The notes below the pieces were generated by a model. That model was not told the DNA's origin and made no database searches. It was given only the letters and a program-made list of their open reading frames with translations. The translations under genes and the position numbers were made by a program. This document shows, piece after piece, positions 1-6,026 of a stretch of DNA of 11,002 nt; within the stretch, counting starts at the first letter, position 1, and every line of letters starts with the position of its first letter. Source of the stretch: Coriobacteriaceae bacterium (GTDB lineage: Bacteria > Actinomycetota > Coriobacteriia > Anaerosomatales > SLCP01); contig PWVH01000138.1 of NCBI GenBank assembly GCA_003563465.1, positions 1 through 11,002 on the forward strand. Direction: 5' to 3'.

Positions 1-328
1 GAGCCGGCACGAAAACCTCTGTGCGTATGCGAGTATCCGATGGCACGACTATTCCGACCTGACCGTGGCGCTCGAAACGTCCAATCACAGTCGAGTTGGC
101 ACGCTCGATGACCTTTACGACCGAACCAGACAGACCGCGACGGCCTCTCGAGGCACCGACCCGTACCCCTACGATGTCGCCGTGCATAGCCCCAGCGGTG
201 TTCTTTGCGGCCACGTAGATGTCGCCCTCTTCGGCTTCTACGAACCCGAATCCGCGACGTTTGATTGTGATGCGTCCCACGACCAAACCGCTCTTGTGAG
301 CCTTGCTCACCCGCTTGCGGCGTGCCAT
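1..328 (-). CDS. rnr: Ribonuclease R, N-terminal part (runs off the left edge)
   Basis: This is the N-terminal 109 codons of a 3'-to-5' exoribonuclease of the RNase II/R (RNB) family, which degrades structured RNA and helps clear mRNA during trans-translation. Translated from the ATG at 328, a basic start (MARRKRVSKAHKSG) leads into an OB/cold-shock-like segment at residues 15-55 (GRITIKRRGFGFVEAEEGD, then IYVA, then MHGDIVGVRV). A second begins near residue 79 (IGRFERHGQVGIVVPSDTRI, then EVFVP), as in RNase R. The catalytic RNB domain lies outside the window. The start is fixed by a strong GGAGG Shine-Dalgarno just upstream (about 332-337). The winged-helix domain that precedes the first OB fold in E. 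coli RNase R is absent. The gene diverges from the small plus-strand gene at 448, and its own promoter was not clear. Family assignment is by recognised sequence pattern. Confidence 0.88.
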   Translation of the reverse strand, partial: MARRKRVSKAHKSGLVVGRITIKRRGFGFVEAEEGDIYVAAKNTAGAMHGDIVGVRVGASRGRRGLSGSVVKVIERANSTVIGRFERHGQVGIVVPSDTRIRTEVFVPA

Positions 329-385
329 AGTTCCTCCTCGTATACTCACGCGAGACTACCCTACTCCAGCAGCCATCGCGATGCT

Positions 386-414
386 TTGACCGAGTCTTGG
401 ATAGTGTGTATGCT
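386..414 (+). promoter_or_regulatory. Sigma70-type promoter for the small plus-strand gene
   Basis: A -35 hexamer TTGACC (386-391) is followed after exactly 17 nt by TATGCT (409-414), which matches the housekeeping consensus at 5/6 and 4/6 positions. Transcription would start near 421. That gives a leader of about 27 nt before the ATG at 448 and makes the upstream in-frame TTG at 397 unlikely as the start. The promoter is predicted from sequence only. Confidence 0.6.
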
Positions 415-447
415 CCTGAGCCACCGATTAGACCGGGAGAGCTTCTG

Positions 448-870
448 ATGGAATCCGCTCGACGACTGGCGCCATGCTTCATAGACCGAGGCACGATATC
501 AGATCCGCGAGACATGCTGCGTGCACTCGAGACGCTCGAATCCGTCGAGTATGCCTACGAGGTAGACGGTTCTGTCGTGACAAAGGGAGTTGCGACCCTC
601 GTCAAGCTCATGGCTGATCCGGTCTCAGCCACTCTGGTGATCAACGGCTGCCTGTTCGTCAACGTGACCAGCTTCCGCTACTTGGATTTCGAGTCACTCG
701 CCGAAGAAGGCTGCTCGGTACGCTTATGCGGCGACGGCGCTGCGCTTTCGCTACGCACGGTGCCCGATGCTGGATCCGGCATGACTCCCGGTCAGCTGCG
801 GCTCATGGAGGAGTGCGAGTTCGACCTCACATCCTTCGTGACCGCTGATGACGAGGACGACGACGATTAG
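448..870 (+). CDS. Unrecognised small protein with acidic C-terminal tail
   Basis: I do not recognise this 140-residue protein. It is the only convincing plus-strand gene in the window. It lies between the protease gene (convergent, 19 nt between stops) and rnr (divergent). The ATG at 448 is preferred because GGGAGA (435-440) sits 7 nt upstream and because the predicted promoter would place the RNA start after the alternative TTG at 397, which would give 157 residues. It appears to be a soluble alpha/beta protein: no signal peptide or membrane span, predicted-helix-rich residues 20-35, a strand-like middle (SATLVINGCLFVNVTSFRYL), five scattered cysteines, and an ending of almost only Asp/Glu (DDEDDDD). 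The clean reading frame, promoter, ribosome site and tight fit between neighbours support a real gene. Its role is unknown. Confidence 0.7.
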   Translation: MESARRLAPCFIDRGTISDPRDMLRALETLESVEYAYEVDGSVVTKGVATLVKLMADPVSATLVINGCLFVNVTSFRYLDFESLAEEGCSVRLCGDGAALSLRTVPDAGSGMTPGQLRLMEECEFDLTSFVTADDEDDDD

Positions 871-889
871 AGCTTCCTGCGACCGTGTT

Positions 890-2083
890 TCAACGCCCGT
901 CGCGGGCGAGTTCGATTGCGCGTTTCAGCTGCAGATCGGTCTCCTCGTCAGCTTGATCCGCGATCTCCATCTCAACGCTCGCGTCCGGCTCTAGACCCTC
1001 GCCGTCGATGACTCGACTCTTGGGCGTGAGATAGTGGGCGATGGTGAACTTGACTCCGCCGCCGAAGCTCAAGGCCTCGACAGTCTGTACGCTCCCCTTG
1101 CCGAAAGTCCTCTCGCCGACCAGAGTCGCACGCCCGTAGTCTTGTAAAGCCCCGGCTAGGACCTCACTCGCCGAAGCTGAGTTGCGATTCACGAGCAGCA
1201 CGAGCGGCATATCGGTGACAGTTCCCTGCTTCGCACGCTTCTGGCTCTCTGGACGGTCTCTCTCCTCAACACGCACTATCACGCCGTCGTCGATGAAGAG
1301 TGAGGCGACGTCGACCGCCGAACTCAGCAGTCCTCCGGGATTGTCGCGCACGTCCAAGAGCAGTGCGGTAGCACCTTCCTCCTCAAGCTCTCCGATCTCA
1401 GCAGCCAGGTCCTCGGCAGATCTGGCATTGAAGGTGAGCAGCCTGACGTAGGCTATGTCACCGTCGATCATGCGTGCCATAACGTTGGGGATGTCTATCT
1501 GCGCCCGCGTGATGGTGAAGTCGAGAAGCTCGCTCTCGCCTTCACGACGGATCCCCAATTCCACGTCCGTTCCTTCAGGGCCACGGACTCGAGTGACGAC
1601 CTCGTCGATGTCCCACCTATCGCGCGTCTCGCCGTCGATGGAGACGATCACGTCCTCAGGCATCAGGCCCGCCTCCTCCGCGGGCGTGTCCTCGATGACG
1701 GACACTACGTGCACCTCGTCCTCGCGCTGGACGATGTTGATGCCTATTCCGAAGAACTCGCCTTCAGTCTCCTCGCTGAAGTACTCGAAATGCCGCTCGT
1801 CGAAGTAGGCGGCGTAGGGATCGTCGAGCGACTCCAGGAGACCCCGGATGGAGCCGACGGTCATCGACTCCTCGCTCGACGGGTTCAGCGCCTCACGCTC
1901 AAGCATGCGGCGCACTTCATCCACTTGAGCTCCTACGTTAGGAGAAGAATCGGGCACCCCTCGCAGCCACGAGGTCCAGTCAACCGCCTGATCGAACAGG
2001 ACGCCACCAAGAAAAGCCGCTAAGAGCAGGAGCATGACCCCGAGCGAGGCCGCTATGTAGGTTCTTGCACGACTCATACGCAT
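890..2083 (-). CDS. C-terminal processing protease, S41 family (CtpA/CtpB/Prc type)
   Basis: This is an envelope serine protease of peptidase family S41A, 397 residues, a usual length for the family. A short basic N-terminus and a hydrophobic segment at about residues 10-30 form an uncleaved signal anchor, placing the catalytic part outside the membrane. A PDZ domain spans roughly 108-180 (FFGIGINIV ... TPAEEAGL ... VIVSIDG). The protease core follows. By alignment to known members, Ser304 (in NSASASE), Lys329 (in FGKGSVQ) and Gln333 match the Ser-Lys-Gln triad of Bacillus CtpB, so it should be active. The ATG at 2083 has a GAGGAA ribosome site upstream; a second ATG lies two codons in, at 2077. 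It follows ftsX by 42 nt and is very likely in the same transcript. The ftsE-ftsX-ctp order is widespread in Gram-positive bacteria. Substrate is unknown; processing of division or cell-wall enzymes is a reasonable inference. Confidence 0.93.
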   Translation of the reverse strand: MRMSRARTYIAASLGVMLLLLAAFLGGVLFDQAVDWTSWLRGVPDSSPNVGAQVDEVRRMLEREALNPSSEESMTVGSIRGLLESLDDPYAAYFDERHFEYFSEETEGEFFGIGINIVQREDEVHVVSVIEDTPAEEAGLMPEDVIVSIDGETRDRWDIDEVVTRVRGPEGTDVELGIRREGESELLDFTITRAQIDIPNVMARMIDGDIAYVRLLTFNARSAEDLAAEIGELEEEGATALLLDVRDNPGGLLSSAVDVASLFIDDGVIVRVEERDRPESQKRAKQGTVTDMPLVLLVNRNSASASEVLAGALQDYGRATLVGERTFGKGSVQTVEALSFGGGVKFTIAHYLTPKSRVIDGEGLEPDASVEMEIADQADEETDLQLKRAIELARDGR

Positions 2084-2125
2084 ACCCGTTCTTCCTCGGC
2101 GCGCAGATGCTGCGACGCAGACGAG

Positions 2126-3040
2126 CTATACCTTCAGGTACCGCCTGAGAGCAAAGCCCGCGCCTATGAGGCCGATGATCACACCGGCTGCGACAAGCAC
2201 CGCCGCAAGCTGCAACATGGTAGCGGGCGGAACATCGACAGGTAGAAACGGCAGTGCTTCACGAAGCCTCGGCAGAACAGCCATCTGCAATCCGACGACG
2301 GTGAGTATGGCTAGTGCAGCTCCAATGAGACTCTGCATCACGCCTTCTAGGAGAAACGGGCCGCGGATGAACCAGTTCGATGCCCCGACCAGACGCATGA
2401 TTCCTATCTCCTTGCGTCTAGCGTAGATGGCAAGACGGATCGTGTTGTTGATGAAGATTAGGCTCACCATTGCAAGCATGCCTACAAACACGGCACCGAT
2501 CATCCGAACCACTCGGGTGAAAGCGAAGAGTCTGCTGACGATCTGCTGCCCGTACTTGAGCGACTCCTCTGGGTCGTCCGGGCGATCGCACACCTTGAGA
2601 AACGTCTCATTCGACTTGATTCTCGACACCATCTCCTCGACAGTTCGAGGGTCTATCAGAGTGACGTCCAACGAAGCAGGAAGAGGATTCTCGCGGATGC
2701 TCTCCACGATGTCCGGGCTGCCCGCCATCTCCTCTTTGAATCGCTCGAGCGCCTCGTCTTTCGATACGTAGTTCACCGTTTCAACCAGATCGTCGCGCAA
2801 CAGCCAGCCCTGGAGCTCTTCGACGTCCTCGGTAGCCGCACCGTCTTTCAAGAAGACCTGGATGGATACCTTGTCCTCTACCGACTTCACGATCTCCGAT
2901 ATGACGAAACCGGCTATCATCGATACGCCGACAAGGAGCAGTGAGAGATAGATGGTTGTCACTGCGCCGAGACTCATCACCCAGTTGCGGCGGAAGTTCG
3001 TTACCGACTCCCGAAGAAAATAGCCAACGTTAATCGCCAT
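2126..3040 (-). CDS. ftsX: Cell division protein FtsX (ABC transporter-like permease)
   Basis: FtsX is the membrane partner of FtsE. The pair does not transport a solute but uses ATP hydrolysis to activate peptidoglycan hydrolases or their regulators outside the cell. The 304-residue protein shows the FtsX layout: a cytoplasmic N-terminus, a first membrane span at about 21-48, a large extracellular domain at about 50-170, then three spans at about 176-200, 230-255 and 275-298. The conserved cytoplasmic EIGIMRLVGAS motif (211-221) lies between spans 2 and 3, as in MacB/FtsX permeases. The ATG at 3040 overlaps the ftsE stop by 11 nt and has GAGGAG 9 nt upstream, so translation is probably coupled. 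The extracellular domain is where the partner hydrolase would bind; which hydrolase it is cannot be seen here. Confidence 0.95.
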   Translation of the reverse strand: MAINVGYFLRESVTNFRRNWVMSLGAVTTIYLSLLLVGVSMIAGFVISEIVKSVEDKVSIQVFLKDGAATEDVEELQGWLLRDDLVETVNYVSKDEALERFKEEMAGSPDIVESIRENPLPASLDVTLIDPRTVEEMVSRIKSNETFLKVCDRPDDPEESLKYGQQIVSRLFAFTRVVRMIGAVFVGMLAMVSLIFINNTIRLAIYARRKEIGIMRLVGASNWFIRGPFLLEGVMQSLIGAALAILTVVGLQMAVLPRLREALPFLPVDVPPATMLQLAAVLVAAGVIIGLIGAGFALRRYLKV

Positions 3041-3716
3041 AGCCGTATACTCCTCGGCTCTGATCGCGGATAACGCGGCCGTTCTCCAGCGCGATCACAC
3101 GCTTGCGCATCGAGTCCACCATCTCGCGATCGTGGGTGGCCACGAGGACCGTCGTGCCCGTCTTGTTGATTCGGTTGAACAGGCTCATGATTCCTAACGA
3201 TGTCGCCGGGTCGAGATTGCCTGTCGGCTCGTCGGCAAGGAGGATGGGGGGCCGATTCACGAACGCCCGCGCGATCGAGACGCGCTGTTGCTCTCCACCG
3301 GACAGCTCGTCAGGGTACGAATCCATCTTGTCTTCCAGGCCCACCAGACGCAACACTTCGGGAACTTGGGTGCGGATGACATGTCTTGAGCGTCCGATCA
3401 CCTCAAGCGCGAACGCCACGTTCTCATAGGCCGTCTTGTTGGGAAGCAGTTTGAAGTCCTGGAACACGCAGCCTATGTTGCGACGCAAGTAGGGCACCTT
3501 CCAGTTCTTGAGACGGACGATGTCTTGTCCAGCGACGACTATCTGGCCTTCGGTCGGTAGCAGCTCGCGTTGGAGCAAGCGAATGAACGTAGACTTGCCC
3601 GAGCCCGAGTGGCCGACCAAGAAGACGAACTCGCCATTTTCTATGTCTAAGTTCACGTCGGCCAGCGCCGCTTCACCAGGTGTGTAGCGCTTCTCGACGT
3701 GGCGCATTGAAATCAT
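3030..3716 (-). CDS. ftsE: Cell division ATP-binding protein FtsE
   Basis: FtsE is the cytoplasmic ABC ATPase that pairs with FtsX. From the ATG at 3716 the protein is 228 residues, the normal FtsE length. It begins MISMRHVEKRY, as other FtsE proteins do. Visible motifs are Walker A GHSGSGKS (35-42), the Q-loop Gln86, the signature LSGGEQQR (138-145), Walker B ILLADEP (158-164) and the H-loop His195, so all ATPase residues are intact. The frame stays open upstream to 3836, but that extension is unlike FtsE. GGAG lies 6 nt before the 3716 ATG, which decides the start; the in-frame ATG at 3728 is the next alternative. An extended -10 element at 3787-3792 probably starts the ftsE-ftsX-protease transcript. 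Confidence 0.95.
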   Translation of the reverse strand: MISMRHVEKRYTPGEAALADVNLDIENGEFVFLVGHSGSGKSTFIRLLQRELLPTEGQIVVAGQDIVRLKNWKVPYLRRNIGCVFQDFKLLPNKTAYENVAFALEVIGRSRHVIRTQVPEVLRLVGLEDKMDSYPDELSGGEQQRVSIARAFVNRPPILLADEPTGNLDPATSLGIMSLFNRINKTGTTVLVATHDREMVDSMRKRVIALENGRVIRDQSRGVYGYGD

Positions 3717-3786
3717 CGCCTGCTCCATCCCAGATAGGGTAGCGGGAGAAGTCCAAGGGGCTGAGTGCGCAATACCCCGAACGCAA

Positions 3787-3795
3787 ATACTAGCA
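3787..3795 (-). promoter_or_regulatory. Extended -10 promoter upstream of ftsE
   Basis: Read on the minus strand, TGC is followed by TAGTAT, an extended -10 element (TGnTATAAT type). It would start RNA near 3780 and give a leader of about 60 nt before the ftsE ATG at 3716. No good -35 hexamer lies at 16-18 nt, which is tolerated by extended -10 promoters. The 283-nt gap between yitT and ftsE fits a separate promoter here. Prediction only. Confidence 0.45.
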
Positions 3796-3999
3796 AATCG
3801 GTGACCTGGCAAGGTATCCCAAGAGAACACGAACACGAAAGCTCCATATCGCGGGCTTGAAGCTCGGTCATGCCACTCGACCAGGCACAGCGCGTACCGG
3901 TCATATCGGGCGCCGCGGAAACGAGACCGCCGATGATGACTTGGTGCTTGCGAGCTGCTTCTCTGGCTACGGCAGCCTCTTTCGGCACGTTCGTTCTCA

Positions 4000-4902
4000 T
4001 CACACTCCCATCTGCTTGAAACCCTCGCCGATCGCCTCGTGCACGTCCGAGATGATCAGCAACGCATGCGGATCTATGGTGTTGACGATCTGCTTGAGGT
4101 CGTCTATCTCCTTGCGCGATACGACCGTGAATATCATCTCCCTAGGAGCACCGGAGTACATCCCCCGTGCGGCGAGTGCAGTGGCTCCTCGGCCAAGATC
4201 GTGCATGATCGCATCCCCGATGCGACCGGGATTCTCCGAAACGATGAATGCAGCCTTCTCCACAGGCAGTCCCTTGAGCACGAGATCGATCGAGGCGCCC
4301 ATCACGAAGACCGCTACTGCTCCGTAGAGAGCCAGCTCGGGGCCGAACTTCAGTGCCGCAAGCATGATGACGCATGCATCCACAGCAAGCAGCAGTTGTC
4401 CTTGGCCGAGGGAGATCCTGCGTGACAGTAGCTGCGCGACGATGTCCGTGCCGCCCGTGTTGCCACCGGCCTTGAACACCATGCCGATGCCGATACCCGA
4501 GAGCGCGCCACCGTAAAGTGCCGCAAGAAGGTAGTCGCCTTCGGCAAGATGGGGCGTGAACGCAGCGAACACGTCGACGAAGACCGAAAGGGCGACTATG
4601 CCGTATACGGTCTTTGCCGCATAGCGCCATCCTCGCACCCTGACGGCCAACGCAAGAAGCGCGGTGTTCATCACGAGCATCTGCATGCCGACCGGCAGTG
4701 TGATGCCGAAGTCACGAGCGGTATAGAAGAGGATGGTTGCAAGACCGGATACGCCGCCTGCCGCCAGCCGGTTAGGGATGAGGAAGGCGTTGAGAGCCCA
4801 GGCGGTGAGCAGAAGACCTGCGGTCATCCAAAGATAGTCGCGCACGGGTCGATGTCGCAGGACCCGTCCCGATGCGATTCGCTTCAGGCGACCAGCTATC
4901 AC
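4000..4902 (-). CDS. YitT family membrane protein (DUF161 + DUF2179)
   Basis: This is a multi-span membrane protein of the YitT/YpjC family, whose biochemical function is not established. From the GTG at 4902 it is 300 residues, a usual family length. Hydrophobic segments lie at about 25-42, 48-62, 70-88, 97-116, 124-144, 168-185 and 189-209. The family's glycine-rich signature region KAGGNTGGTDIVAQLL is at 144-159. The last part (about 217-298, including REMIFTVVSRKEIDDLK and ALLIISDVHEA) is the soluble C-terminal DUF2179 domain. I chose the GTG at 4902 because it overlaps the prfB TGA as GTGA, which implies translational coupling. The frame opens further, to 4944, but that would run inside prfB and adds a non-family-like peptide. 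The gene sits between prfB and ftsE, an uncommon insertion into this order. I give no gene symbol because paralogues are hard to tell apart. Confidence 0.88.
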   Translation of the reverse strand: MIAGRLKRIASGRVLRHRPVRDYLWMTAGLLLTAWALNAFLIPNRLAAGGVSGLATILFYTARDFGITLPVGMQMLVMNTALLALAVRVRGWRYAAKTVYGIVALSVFVDVFAAFTPHLAEGDYLLAALYGGALSGIGIGMVFKAGGNTGGTDIVAQLLSRRISLGQGQLLLAVDACVIMLAALKFGPELALYGAVAVFVMGASIDLVLKGLPVEKAAFIVSENPGRIGDAIMHDLGRGATALAARGMYSGAPREMIFTVVSRKEIDDLKQIVNTIDPHALLIISDVHEAIGEGFKQMGV

Positions 4903-6026
4903 GACGCACCTACAGCGGCACCCTGCTCCTGGGAGACCCTCCACCTGTGATAGCCGACCACGAACGCGTCTATGTCACCGTCGAGTACGGCATCGACGTT
5001 GCCTGTCTCGATAGCAGTGCGGTGGTCTTTGACCATCTGATATGGGTAGAGAACGTAACTTCTGATCTGACTTCCGAAGGTGATGTCCTGCTGCTCGCCG
5101 CGCAGTTCTTCCAGTTGCGCCTCGCGCTCGGCCTTCTGCCTCTCGTAGAGCCGCGCTCTCAGGATCTTCATTGCAGAGTCACGGTTCTTAAGCTGGCTCT
5201 TCTCGTTCTGGCATGTCACGACGATGCCAGTAGGCAGGTGTGTGATACGCACGGCCGAGTCAGTGGTGTTGACCGATTGTCCCCCTGGACCGCTGGAGCG
5301 AAAGACGTCGACGCGCATGTCTTCATCACGTAGTTCGACCTCTATCTCGTCGGGCAGGACCGGGAGTACCTCGACTCTCGCAAAAGTCGTCTGGCGGCGC
5401 TTCTTCTCGTCGGTGGGGCTTATCCGGACAAGACGATGCACGCCAGCCTCGGACAGTAACGTGCCGTAGGCGTTGCGTCCGTGAACGGTGAAGACAGCCC
5501 TATCGATACCGAGTTCGATTCCGGGAGGCGCATCGTGAAGAACGACCTTCCAGCCTCGACCTTCCGCGTACCTGGCGAGCATCTTCAGGAGCATCTCGGT
5601 CCAGTCCTGAGCCTCAAGCCCTCCCTGCCCCGGAAGAACCGTCACGATGGCGTCGCCGGAGTCGAACTCCCCGGTGAACCATGATGAGAGCTCCAGGGAG
5701 TCCACGCGCTTGCTCAATACCTTGAGTGTAGACGCGAGTTCTGCCGCCATATCCTCGTCGGCCTCTGAGAGGGCGAGTTCGTTTGCAGCCTCGGCGTCCT
5801 CTAGAATCGAAATGGCCTCCTTATAGGTCGCCACTTCGTCTCGCATGTCCGCCGCGCGTGACATAGTCTTCTGAGCCGAAGCCTGGTCATCCCAGAAACC
5901 CGGCTCCGAAGCCTTCTCTTCAAGTGCAGCGATCTCGGCACGCTTCGCATCAAGGTGGAGATAGTCTCCCATCTTCTCTATGCGTGCGCGCAAAGCAGCT
6001 ATCTCTGCTGTCTTGTCCTGAATCAC
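4899..6026 (-). CDS. prfB: Peptide chain release factor 2 (RF2)
   Basis: RF2 ends translation at UAA and UGA by triggering peptidyl-tRNA hydrolysis on the ribosome. The 375-residue protein has the RF2 N-terminal helical domain (YLHLDAKRAEI; PGFWDD at 42-47), the catalytic GGQ at 248-250 in SSGPGGQSVN, and the actinobacterial-like ending QIRSYVLYPYQMVKD. Two features are unusual. The stop-codon recognition tripeptide, normally Ser-Pro-Phe, reads Ser-Pro-Thr at 203-205 (VRISPTDEKKRR); I checked this on the DNA. There is also no in-frame UGA or slippery CTTTGA where many prfB genes carry the +1 programmed frameshift: the equivalent codons read Tyr-Leu-His-Leu-Asp (22-26) without a break. The GTG start at 6026 directly abuts the secA TAG, so it is probably coupled to secA. 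The gene ends in TGA, a codon RF2 should read. Confidence 0.95.
   Translation of the reverse strand: MIQDKTAEIAALRARIEKMGDYLHLDAKRAEIAALEEKASEPGFWDDQASAQKTMSRAADMRDEVATYKEAISILEDAEAANELALSEADEDMAAELASTLKVLSKRVDSLELSSWFTGEFDSGDAIVTVLPGQGGLEAQDWTEMLLKMLARYAEGRGWKVVLHDAPPGIELGIDRAVFTVHGRNAYGTLLSEAGVHRLVRISPTDEKKRRQTTFARVEVLPVLPDEIEVELRDEDMRVDVFRSSGPGGQSVNTTDSAVRITHLPTGIVVTCQNEKSQLKNRDSAMKILRARLYERQKAEREAQLEELRGEQQDITFGSQIRSYVLYPYQMVKDHRTAIETGNVDAVLDGDIDAFVVGYHRWRVSQEQGAAVGAS

Noticed and set aside
331..346. TATACG on the minus strand as a -10 element for rnr.
   Set aside because: It abuts the ribosome site, so the RNA would start after the Shine-Dalgarno sequence; the real rnr promoter is not identified.
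894..908. Hairpin CGCCCG / CGGGCG with 3-nt loop at the convergent gene ends.
   Set aside because: It lies within the last codons of the protease gene, is only 6 bp, and has no T-run on either side, so I cannot call it a terminator.
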